DNA from: Pipra filicauda
Lineage: Eukaryota > Chordata > Aves > Passeriformes > Pipridae
Direction of reading: 5' to 3'
DNA: 64,000 bases
Assembly: GCF_003945595.2 (NCBI RefSeq)
Contig: NW_024104660.1
Location: forward strand, 62,001 to 126,000
Numbering within the stretch: position 1 is the first letter of the stretch; each line of letters starts with the position of its first letter. The notes under the pieces were generated by a model, which did not search any database, was not told the origin of the DNA, and saw only the letters and a program-made list of their open reading frames with translations. Position numbers and translations under genes: made by a program. Shown here in pieces: positions 13,743 to 21,171 of the stretch.

Positions 13743-16475
13743 TCAGGCTGTAGTTTCTTGGTAGGTAGGAGGTGATTCCTTTTGCGGTGAGATTATTTCT
13801 TTTCTTGTTATAGCTTTCATGATGCGTCTCGTATGTTGACCTTCTTTTACAATCATTCCTGAAAGACACTTGTAAACAGTTATGGCTATGACAATAATTA
13901 TTACAATTAATATTCCGTACTGGATAACAGAAGATATCCATCCTGACACATGAAGACCTAGGGAGCTGAATAATTGTCCTATCCAATTATGCTCTGCTTC
14001 TTTTTGCAGTTCATGAACATTCTCGTCAATTTGTTCTAATTGGCTAATATCTTTTTCTACTTCTTGAGTGACATTTGGGATGTGTACACAACAATGCTCG
14101 TCCTTTGCATGCAGGTAGCCGCAAACTCCATGTTCCTTAAGTAATATTAGGTCTAATGCCATGCGGTTTTGTATGGTCATTCTAGAGGTGGCTTGTAATT
14201 GTAAATTTAGATCTTTAAATCCCTTCTTAGTGACTGCTGCTAACCTTTCAGTTTGTCCCATTAATTTAAACAACATTTCTCTGTTCCGGTATGTTGAGAT
14301 TGGTGCAAATAGAGACTCTAATGCCCATCCAAATTTAACTCCTGCTGATGGTTCATGCCAATCTCCCAACCCCAGGTTATCAATGTCTTTACTAATTTCT
14401 CTTTTCCCTCGTGGTTGTATTTCTACTGATGTTAACTTGTCTTGCTTCCAGAATGGACAGAGAGTAGGTATCCCCAGTGTGACAGGTACAACCGGACCAT
14501 CTATGGGTATGTGGGTGGCCCACTGGCCATGTCCCATTACCCATACTAAATTTCCTGGGCTCCTAACTGTAGTGGTACGGCAATCAATGTTTTTCACAGA
14601 TCCTTTAATCGTATGATTATATCCCCGACATTCACATCCCAACTGCAAAAGTGTTTTGACTGGCATTAAACCTATCTCATCATCTGGGGTATCACATGTG
14701 TATATTCGAGTACAATTCCAATCCTCTTTTGTACGTGTTTCTGTCCTCCAATTATGATTCCCTCTATTTCCTATAGAATAAGTTTGATTCTTCTTCCCTT
14801 TCCAATGAATGCACCACTGTACTTTTCCAATGTAACTATATGTCTCTAGTAAGCTGGGTCCCCAAATTGTTTGCCATTCTTCCATGGTTGTAGAACTTGT
14901 AGTATTTTGACACACTTCTTCTTGCTTTTCTCGTTTTATTTGAACTTGTACTTTAAAACATGGGTGTGTTACTGAACCTGAGATCAAACAATTTCCTTCT
15001 AACTTTCCAATTTTCCCACTTTCTACCCAGCGAAAATATCCAGGCATCTGTTCACATTGTTTTTTAGTCACTTTGTCGCTCAATAAACATGCATCTGTCA
15101 TTTCATTCCATGTTCTAGTTACAAATCTGCAATTCCATGTAGTATTCTTAAACATTCTAGGGATTTCCGGTACTGGAATTATTCCCCATGGGATTGGGTC
15201 TCCTGCAGCATGAGGCATAGGGAGACATGCAGTGATTTTTGTGACATTCTGTACTTTCCCAAAATCACGAATTAGGCCTACAACTAGGTTTTCTTGTTCT
15301 ACTTCTCTATCTGGAATCTGCAGGTTACTTACTTGTCGGGTTATTCTTTCAGTTCTTACGTGGACGACAGTAATTCCTGTATCCCACCAGTCATCTCTAC
15401 TTATCCAGCAAGTATACTGGCCCTCATCTTCTCTTCTTTGAATTTCTTTGATTTTCAAAACTATTGTATCTGCTCTCTTCTCAATCTGATGTCTTTTTCC
15501 AACTTTCAAGTTCTGTCCCTTAAACCACCACCCATATTCAAAATACTGTCCTTCTGGAATTTTGCAGCTTAGAATCAGATCTCTTCCTTCCTGGGTCGAA
15601 TAAAAACTATGTTCTGGTCTAACTCTTATTCCTTGATGTGGTACGGCTACTGCTGTCCTTATCCCGTGATCTTTTTCTTCTCCACATGAGACTACACAAA
15701 GAAATGTACCTTCTGTCTTTCCTACTCTGGGATTAGAAATATTCAGCCACCCTTTACCTCCTTTACTATTTGACCACCAGCTAACTCCTTGACTTTGTGA
15801 TTCCCAAGATTGATTTGCCACATTTAATTTCCACCACTTTACTTTAACTGTTTTTCGACAATCATCAAATTGGAAGGTACAATTGATTTTTAAAGGAGGA
15901 CCATCCCACATGTCTGATTGTTTCCTAGTGGGTAAAACTCGCACTTTGGTCACCGTCTTCTGAGTCGTGTTTATTGTCTGTATCTCTATATGTCCATAAT
16001 CAAAACTTTCCCAAATCCAAACTACACACATATATGTCCCTTCCATAGCTTTGTACACTTTGGGTACCTGCAGAACGGTGTAACCTTTTTGTTGTGTAGC
16101 ATCCCAAACTGTTGTCACTCCTTCTGTCATAATTTGGTCTTGATCTCTCCATCTCCACTTGACATGGACATCTCTTAATTCAGCTCCCTGGTCATCTGAA
16201 AATAGACAAGTTAAGTTTACATCAGTGTGTTCTGGTACAAATAAATAAGGATCTGGGGTCTCAATTCTCACGGTGGTTTCTGCTAAACTTATCAACCCCA
16301 GGAACACTATGATCTTCAATGGTTGGCTCGAAATACCATTCTTGTGGGTGAGAGAGGTTCTACCGACCACGAAACTGGAACCTTCTTGACCCGAGTATAA
16401 TGGATCCAGCTGTCGATTCCTTCGACCTTCACTGCCGTGTAGGTCGTCATGATCACCTGGCGAGGACCGTCCCAT
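13743..16475 (-). CDS. env: ERV envelope glycoprotein with three N-terminal Ig-like domains, intact 910 aa
   Basis: A single open frame of 910 codons plus stop. Residues 1-50 overlap the pol end. A hydrophobic signal-like segment is at 53-65, so either the first Met gives a long leader or a spliced upstream ATG is used. Residues 72-375 hold three Ig-like units (cysteine pairs 90/150, 199/260, 304/356). Residues 376-692 form an SU of ordinary size, with about a dozen N-glycosylation sequons over the ectodomain. A furin-type site RGKR is at 689-692. TM has an internal hydrophobic patch (710-726), a heptad-like region, an immunosuppressive-like stretch (768-784), Cys785 with Cys795-Cys796, a membrane helix (850-868) and a short tail with PPTY (902-905). 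No CXXC is seen in SU. Typical gamma-type Env proteins are about 600-680 residues, and the excess matches the Ig region. Expression is unknown. Confidence 0.93.
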   Translation of the reverse strand: MGRSSPGDHDDLHGSEGRRNRQLDPLYSGQEGSSFVVGRTSLTHKNGISSQPLKIIVFLGLISLAETTVRIETPDPYLFVPEHTDVNLTCLFSDDQGAELRDVHVKWRWRDQDQIMTEGVTTVWDATQQKGYTVLQVPKVYKAMEGTYMCVVWIWESFDYGHIEIQTINTTQKTVTKVRVLPTRKQSDMWDGPPLKINCTFQFDDCRKTVKVKWWKLNVANQSWESQSQGVSWWSNSKGGKGWLNISNPRVGKTEGTFLCVVSCGEEKDHGIRTAVAVPHQGIRVRPEHSFYSTQEGRDLILSCKIPEGQYFEYGWWFKGQNLKVGKRHQIEKRADTIVLKIKEIQRREDEGQYTCWISRDDWWDTGITVVHVRTERITRQVSNLQIPDREVEQENLVVGLIRDFGKVQNVTKITACLPMPHAAGDPIPWGIIPVPEIPRMFKNTTWNCRFVTRTWNEMTDACLLSDKVTKKQCEQMPGYFRWVESGKIGKLEGNCLISGSVTHPCFKVQVQIKREKQEEVCQNTTSSTTMEEWQTIWGPSLLETYSYIGKVQWCIHWKGKKNQTYSIGNRGNHNWRTETRTKEDWNCTRIYTCDTPDDEIGLMPVKTLLQLGCECRGYNHTIKGSVKNIDCRTTTVRSPGNLVWVMGHGQWATHIPIDGPVVPVTLGIPTLCPFWKQDKLTSVEIQPRGKREISKDIDNLGLGDWHEPSAGVKFGWALESLFAPISTYRNREMLFKLMGQTERLAAVTKKGFKDLNLQLQATSRMTIQNRMALDLILLKEHGVCGYLHAKDEHCCVHIPNVTQEVEKDISQLEQIDENVHELQKEAEHNWIGQLFSSLGLHVSGWISSVIQYGILIVIIIVIAITVYKCLSGMIVKEGQHTRRIMKAITRKEIISPQKESPPTYQETTA
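15351..15623 (-). other. Env Ig-like domain 3 (residues 285-375)
   Basis: Cys304 in LILSC, Trp316/Trp317 in YGWWFKG, and Cys356 in a canonical DEGQYTC (Asp at C-6, Gly at C-4, Tyr at C-2), spacing 52 residues. A LKIKEIQRRED stretch before the last motif fits the E strand and E-F turn of an I/V-set domain. This is the most canonical of the three units. Confidence 0.78.
15636..15920 (-). other. Env Ig-like domain 2 (residues 186-280)
   Basis: Cys199 in LKINC, Trp214/Trp215 in VKVKWWK, and Cys260 in EGTFLC, spacing 61 residues. Extra cysteines at 206 and 264 could form a second disulfide. Sequons at 198, 221 and 245 suggest a glycosylated surface domain. Confidence 0.72.
15936..16262 (-). other. 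Env Ig-like domain 1 (residues 72-180)
   Basis: Cys90 in VNLTC, Trp107 in VKWRW, and Cys150 in EGTYMC give the V/I-set arrangement (B-strand cysteine, C-strand tryptophan, F-strand GxYxC cysteine) with 60 residues between the cysteines. The domain starts within about 20 codons of the pol stop, directly after the signal-like segment. Assignment is by motif and spacing, not by a database match. Confidence 0.75.
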
Positions 16476-19195
16476 GTTTCTTTCAGCGGCTCCACCGACC
16501 AGTTTCTCACGTAGACATGATCTCCCGGAGAAATGTCATGCACTGGATTCTCCAGGGGCAAAGGTCGATTCCACTGCAACGCTCCTCTGAGGGCTGTGAG
16601 AGTCTTATTTAAAGATAACACATAATTAAACACTGCTTGATCACCTACTATATGAGGATCCCCTTGGTAAGTAGCTGCATGATAAGGTTTGCCATATAAT
16701 ATTTCATATGGACTTACTCCTATTCTCTCCCTTGGTTTGATCCTAATTCTCAACAAGGCAATGGATACTGCTTGGGGCCACGGAATCTTTGCCTCCTGAC
16801 AAATTTTCTTCAATTGACCTTTCAATGTCTGATTCATCCTTTCAACTTGTCCACTAGACTGTGGTCTCCATGGTGTATGGAGATTCCATGTTATCCCTAA
16901 TACAACTGACACATCTTGTACTATTCCTGCTATAAAGTGCGGTCCTCGATCAGAGGACAACCCTAGGGGAACTCCAAATCTTGGGATGATTTCTCTCAAG
17001 AGAGTTTTTACCACTTCCTTTGCTTGATTAGTCCTACAGGGAAAAGCCTCAGGCCATCCTGAAAAGGTGCAGACATATACTAACAAATACTTATAGGATT
17101 GGGCTTTAGGCAACTCAGAAAAATCTACTTGCCAGTAATCTCCCGGTAACTGACCTATCTGTAATTTTCCCATCTGCACCTGCTTCCTGACTACTGGGTT
17201 ATTCTTTATGCACATAGGACACATTGCATTTACCCTTTTTGCCAATGTTAACATCTGGTTTGAGAGAACCTCATTTTTCAAAAATTTTACCAATGCTTCT
17301 GCACCCCAGTGGCACTTATTGTGTTCTGTTTCAAGCACTGCTTTCATTATTCTGACAGGTAGAATCACTTGTCCTATGGGGGAAATGTACCACCCTTTAA
17401 CATTTTTCTTTGCATTTGTCATTTGAGCTAATTTTTCATCTTCCTGTGAATAATGTGGTTTTTCTTCCATATATGGTATTGCTGGATTATTTCGAACAGG
17501 CAAAAGAACCATCTGAGTCCATACTTCTCTTGCGGCCTGCTTAGCCGCTTGATCAGCCTGTCGATTACCTCGAAATTCTCGTCCGGGATCTCTCTGATGT
17601 CCTTTAACATGCATTATTGCCACTGCTGAGGGCTTGTGTATTGCCTCTAGCAATTGTAAAATTTCTTCCCGATGTTTAATCATTGTCCCTTGAGAAGTAA
17701 GAAGTCCTCTCTCTTTCCAGAGTGCTCCGTGAACATGAACTACCCCAAAAGCATATTTGGAGTCAGTCCATATGTTAACTCTCTTTCCTTGGCTTAATAT
17801 TAAAGCTCTCACCAATGCCCATATTTCGGCCTTTTGTGCAGACGTACCTGGGGGTAGTGCATTTGCTTCTATCACTTCTTGTTCAGTGACCACTGCATAC
17901 CCAGCATACCTGGTGCCGTTCTCCACAAAGCTAGATCCATCAGTGAACAATTCCCAGTCAGGATCTGCCAATGGCTCGTCCTTCAAGTCTCTTCTGCTCG
18001 CGTAGACTTGTTCAATGGTCTCTACACAGTCATGCTCCAGAATACCTTCTTCCTGTGTAGACCTAAGGAATTCTGCTGGGTTGAGATGGTTAGTGATTTT
18101 CAGTTCAACATCATCTTGTTCTCTCAACAAAGCTTGATACTGTAACATACGGCTAGATGAGAGCCAATGCCCCCCTTTTTGTTCCAAAACTGCTATGACC
18201 ATGTGGGGTACGTACACTACCATGTGTTTTCCCAGAGTCAATTTTCGTGCTTCTTGTATTAAAATAACCGTTGCTGCCACAGCTCTGAGACACCCTGGCC
18301 ATCCCCCACTTACTGCGTCTAGCCGTTTGGAGAAATATCCAACAGGTCTTTTCCAGGATCCTAGACGCTGAGTGAGGACTCCTAAAGCCATTCGTTGTCT
18401 CTCACAGACATAGAGCTGAAACTCCTTGGTTGGGTCCGGCAGTCCCAGGGCAGGTGCTTCCTGGAGGGCTCTCTTCAATTCCTGGAACGCTTTCTCTTGC
18501 TTCGTCCCCCAGGTCAGCTTGGGCTCCTTTACTGCTTCATATAAGGGTCTGGCAATTAGTCCAAAGTTGGGAATCCACAGTCTGCACCATCCGACCATTC
18601 CTAAAAAAGATCTCAGTTCCTGATTATTTCGGGGCATAGGGATAGCACATATTGCTTGAACCCTATTTGTTCCTAAGCGCCGGGTTCCTTGGGAGATTTC
18701 ACATCCCAGATAAATAACTTTCTGTTTTACTAGTTGTGCTTTTTCTTTTGAGACTCGATAGCCTGCTTGCCCCAGCATGTTTAACAGTTCAATGGTTAAT
18801 TGACGACAGAGTCCCTCGTTTTCTGTTCCCAAAAAGATGTCGTCTACATACTGAAGTATTATATATGAAAAAGGAGATTCTTTTACCTGTGTAGTCTTCC
18901 ATTCCTCAAGCTCCTTTGCTAGCTGATTACCAAATATCGTAGGTGAGCATTTGAATCCTTGTGGTAACCGAGTCCAAGTAAGTTGTCGCTTCCGTCCAGT
19001 CTCTGGGTTCTCCCATTCAAAGGCAAAGATTTTCCAGCTTTCCCGTGCCAGTGGTATGCAGAAGAAGGCATCCTTTAGATCAATCACTGTAAACCACTGA
19101 AATTTCTCAGAAACAGATGTTAACAAGGTGTAAGGGTTAGCTACAACCGGGTGGATGTCTTTTGTGATACGGTTTACTGCTCTAAAGTCTTGCAC
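16316..19195 (-). CDS. pol: ERV pol: reverse transcriptase (palm onward), RNase H, integrase
   Basis: A long open frame of 959 residues. The nominal first codon is GTG inside the RT domain, so it is not a real start; in an intact virus this is part of a gag-pol polyprotein. RT: catalytic Asp39 in VIDLKDAFF and YVDD at 116-119. RNase H: TDGSS with Asp419, Glu457, TDSKYA with Asp478, and Asp548 in QADQAAKQAA. Integrase: zinc site His625, His629, Cys659, Cys662, then a catalytic triad of Asp691, Asp749 and Glu785 with exactly 35 residues between the last two. The C-terminus is an SH3-like tail with GDHVYVRNW and WDGPRQV. The 3' end overlaps env by 160 nt in another frame. All visible catalytic residues are intact, but the protein cannot be made from this copy as a normal polyprotein because gag, protease and the RT start are broken. 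Confidence 0.93.
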   Translation of the reverse strand: MQDFRAVNRITKDIHPVVANPYTLLTSVSEKFQWFTVIDLKDAFFCIPLARESWKIFAFEWENPETGRKRQLTWTRLPQGFKCSPTIFGNQLAKELEEWKTTQVKESPFSYIILQYVDDIFLGTENEGLCRQLTIELLNMLGQAGYRVSKEKAQLVKQKVIYLGCEISQGTRRLGTNRVQAICAIPMPRNNQELRSFLGMVGWCRLWIPNFGLIARPLYEAVKEPKLTWGTKQEKAFQELKRALQEAPALGLPDPTKEFQLYVCERQRMALGVLTQRLGSWKRPVGYFSKRLDAVSGGWPGCLRAVAATVILIQEARKLTLGKHMVVYVPHMVIAVLEQKGGHWLSSSRMLQYQALLREQDDVELKITNHLNPAEFLRSTQEEGILEHDCVETIEQVYASRRDLKDEPLADPDWELFTDGSSFVENGTRYAGYAVVTEQEVIEANALPPGTSAQKAEIWALVRALILSQGKRVNIWTDSKYAFGVVHVHGALWKERGLLTSQGTMIKHREEILQLLEAIHKPSAVAIMHVKGHQRDPGREFRGNRQADQAAKQAAREVWTQMVLLPVRNNPAIPYMEEKPHYSQEDEKLAQMTNAKKNVKGWYISPIGQVILPVRIMKAVLETEHNKCHWGAEALVKFLKNEVLSNQMLTLAKRVNAMCPMCIKNNPVVRKQVQMGKLQIGQLPGDYWQVDFSELPKAQSYKYLLVYVCTFSGWPEAFPCRTNQAKEVVKTLLREIIPRFGVPLGLSSDRGPHFIAGIVQDVSVVLGITWNLHTPWRPQSSGQVERMNQTLKGQLKKICQEAKIPWPQAVSIALLRIRIKPRERIGVSPYEILYGKPYHAATYQGDPHIVGDQAVFNYVLSLNKTLTALRGALQWNRPLPLENPVHDISPGDHVYVRNWSVEPLKETWDGPRQVIMTTYTAVKVEGIDSWIHYTRVKKVPVSWSVEPLSPTRMVFRANH

Positions 19196-19370
19196 TAACC
19201 TATACTTACCATTTTGCTTTTTATCGGAAAAATGGGAGTATTAAATTCTGACTCACATTCTTTTATATCCCTAAAATTAAAAACTATGTGATCATAGGAG
19301 TTATTGCTTTCCTGGCTTCTAAACTAATTAGGTATTGTCGCACTCTAACGGGTTGTGCTCCTTCTTTCTC
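19196..19370 (-). pseudogene. pol: ERV pol, broken N-terminus of reverse transcriptase
   Basis: Reading the minus strand, the start of an RT domain is recognisable but spread over three frames. The first piece (about 19370-19287) includes PVRVRQYLISLEARK and ends at a TAG at 19284-19286. The second (about 19285-19223) includes DIKECESEFNTPIFPIK. A short A run (19218-19222, one base short of frame) then shifts into the long pol frame below. These are at least two lesions, a frame change with stop and a single-base loss, within 170 bp. Protease is not present upstream. Confidence 0.75.
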
Positions 19371-19393
19371 TTAAAGAAAACAAGTAAATATCT

Positions 19394-19975
19394 TCACTGG
19401 CTTCTAACTATATATCGGCATAAAACTCTCCTCTGGGCAAAAGGGTTTTTATTGCTAACATACCAAGTTAAAAGTTCACAGACCCAATTCTTAAAAGTAC
19501 CATATATGGGCCAGTAAGTATTATTTCCTATTCTTCTACCTCCCCACACAGTTCGCATTCTTTCTTTCGCTCTTTCCACCATCACTCTTAATACCATTTC
19601 TTTTTCAGTTGAATCTAGAATTGTATCTAACAATACCTGTAAATCATTCCAGTCTAGATTTTGAGTTTTTCTAACCATTTTTATAATACAAGTCACCTGC
19701 TCCGGATTTTCTCTGTATGACCCAGCTGACTGTTTCCAAATTAATATATCATTAGGTAAAAAAGAAACTTTCATCATGACTTTTCTCCCGTCCGCTCCAA
19801 CTGCTTCCCGCGAAGGGGCCATTAATCTCGGGGGTGAAAGCGAAACTTCCCTCAACTTTCCCCCCCCTCGCTGTCTTTCTCTACTCCTCCCTCGTTCTCT
19901 TCGTGCTCTCCGCGTTTGTTCAGCTGAAGGAGTTCTATCAAAATCACATTCTCCCTTTTCTCTTTTCTTCCTCAT
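19394..19975 (-). pseudogene. gag: ERV gag, capsid N-terminal part, truncated
   Basis: This 193-codon frame overlaps the end of the matrix-like frame by 32 nt and continues gag after a one-frame shift. Residues 20-40 are arginine-rich. Residues 70-142 read as the N-terminal part of a gammaretroviral capsid: LPNDILIWK, then GSYRENPEQV, then KTQNLDWNDLQVLLD and DSTEKEMVLR. After about residue 145 the resemblance is lost, and a 45-residue tail with no identifiable domain runs to a stop. The capsid C-terminal domain, a nucleocapsid CCHC zinc knuckle and a protease DTG/DSG motif are not visible anywhere between here and RT. I infer an internal deletion of the order of 1 kb. Confidence 0.8.
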
Positions 19976-20537
19976 CCGAGGACGATTCTAGCGGGGGCAT
20001 GGTGGGTGATTGTGCCCTCACACGTGAAGGGAGACTATCTCCCGAGGGCGCACTTGGAGTTCTACCGGGGGAGACTAACAAAGACACATCCTCCTCTGGT
20101 TCTGAAAACCGTATTTTCTGCTCATATTTATCATCCAATCCTTTCAATATCATTATACTCCGCTCTTGACATTCTTTACATTTATCATCTAATTCTTTCA
20201 AAATCAACATACCACATTCTTTTTGCCATTCAGTCTTACGTTTTAAATAATAAAACAAGTCTAGATACGGTATTTCATCCCACTTCTCATTCTCTCGTAA
20301 ATATCGCATCAAAGGGGTTATAATTTCCAAAGTCAATGAACCATTTCTAGGCCACTGCATTCCTTCTGTCTCATATTGAGGCCATACATTATTACAGTAA
20401 TCAATCAATTGTTTCTTGTTTAACTCTTGTCCAAAATTTCCCTCCTTCCAATGTTTTAACAAGCAACCAAGCGGAGAATCGCTAGGGATATCTTTTTCTG
20501 CACAAGATAGTGCTCTAAAAGTTTTAAACGGCATCAT
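19944..20537 (-). pseudogene. gag: ERV gag, matrix/p12-like 5' part (frameshifted from the rest)
   Basis: The open frame is 197 residues and starts at the ATG pair at 20532-20537. Residues 20-100 look like a gammaretroviral matrix domain: an SPLGCLLKHWKEG segment, then WPQY and WPRNGSL, then a leucine/aromatic-rich helix region. Residues 112-119 and 130-137 repeat ILK[E/G]LDDK with an 18-residue period. A PSAP late-domain motif is at residues 161-164 in a Ser/Pro-rich, p12-like stretch, followed by an acidic SSSDEEE run. There is no glycine at position 2, so N-myristoylation at this start is not expected. The frame ends right after the acidic run, where a purine-rich stretch shifts to the next frame, in which the CA-like part continues. 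Confidence 0.85.
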
Positions 20538-21010
20538 ACCGGCTCACACATACACCGTAATGTGAATTCCTCAAATTCACAATACACCACAATGTGAATT
20601 CCTCAAATTCACAATACCACAATCATACAAAACAATACGTTTAACGACCAGCACGACAACACAACAACATAAACCAAGTACATATTCCAATACCAAAACC
20701 AAAACCAACTCGCCAATTCTCCCTCTGAGTGGCGAGTGCTGGTACAGCGCGGCTTTCGCTACGTCTTACGACCAGCGCCTAGGCTTCCCAACCGAGGTAC
20801 CTTTAGCCCAACCTAGCGGGTAACTTACGGTCCCGTCTTATAGGCAGGCTCCCAACCAACAAACCTAAAAGAATAAAGCACCTCCGGGCTTACCTGGATG
20901 GGTTGTCCGGCGGGCGCGGGGTCGGGCACGGGTCGATGTCTCCCCAGAAATCACCTGGTTGCCGGCGTGGAGTAGATCAGCGCGTGAGCCGCCCCAGCTA
21001 CCCCCGGAGT
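20538..21010 (-). other. ERV untranslated leader (packaging region)
   Basis: This is about 470 nt between the primer site and the first gag ATG. The proximal half (about 20700-21010) is GC-rich. The distal half is AC-rich on the plus strand and holds a 32-bp tandem repeat. Retroviral leaders usually carry the splice donor and RNA packaging signal. I cannot pinpoint either here. Confidence 0.7.
20552..20615 (-). repeat. Tandem 32-bp hairpin repeat in ERV leader (2 copies)
   Basis: Copies at 20552-20583 and 20584-20615 differ at two bases. Each contains an inverted repeat, GTGAATT then a five-base loop then AATTCAC, so the RNA can form two identical adjacent 7-bp-stem hairpins. The location just upstream of the gag start is where retroviral packaging/dimerisation structures sit, but a role is inference. 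Confidence 0.8.
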
Positions 21011-21028
21011 CCCCAGTCTGGGTCGCCA
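21011..21028 (-). other. Primer-binding-site-like motif
   Basis: On the minus strand the 18 bases TGGCGACCCAGACTGGGG begin six bases after the LTR end (spacer GTTTTC). The TGG start and location fit a tRNA primer site. The first eight bases match what tRNA-Arg 3' ends would pair with, but the rest does not match any tRNA I can assign with confidence, so primer identity is left open. The six-base spacer is longer than the one to three bases commonly seen. Confidence 0.6.
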
Positions 21029-21089
21029 GAAAACTGTTGCCCGTAACCAAAAGAAACACAAACCAACAGAGTGCCGGTTTATGCGGTGC

Positions 21090-21095
21090 TTTATT
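21090..21095 (-). promoter_or_regulatory. Polyadenylation signal in 5' LTR
   Basis: AATAAA on the minus strand lies about 70 bases downstream of the TATA box. This suits an R region that contains the signal in both LTRs. Confidence 0.7.
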
Positions 21096-21163
21096 CGGGG
21101 CCCCGGGAACCTGAGGACTAGCGTCCAAAGTCAGGATTCCGAAGACCCTCATTTTCAGTTCAG

Positions 21164-21171
21164 CTTTTATA
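21164..21171 (-). promoter_or_regulatory. TATA box in 5' LTR
   Basis: The minus strand reads TATAAAAG. Transcription would be expected to start about 25-30 bases downstream, near 21135-21140, which would define the U3/R border. The identical motif in the 3' LTR is at 13350-13357. Confidence 0.75.

Noticed and set aside
14161..14616. 151-codon plus-strand frame inside the ERV
   Set aside because: Antisense shadow of env; no domain, and env on the minus strand explains the open frame.
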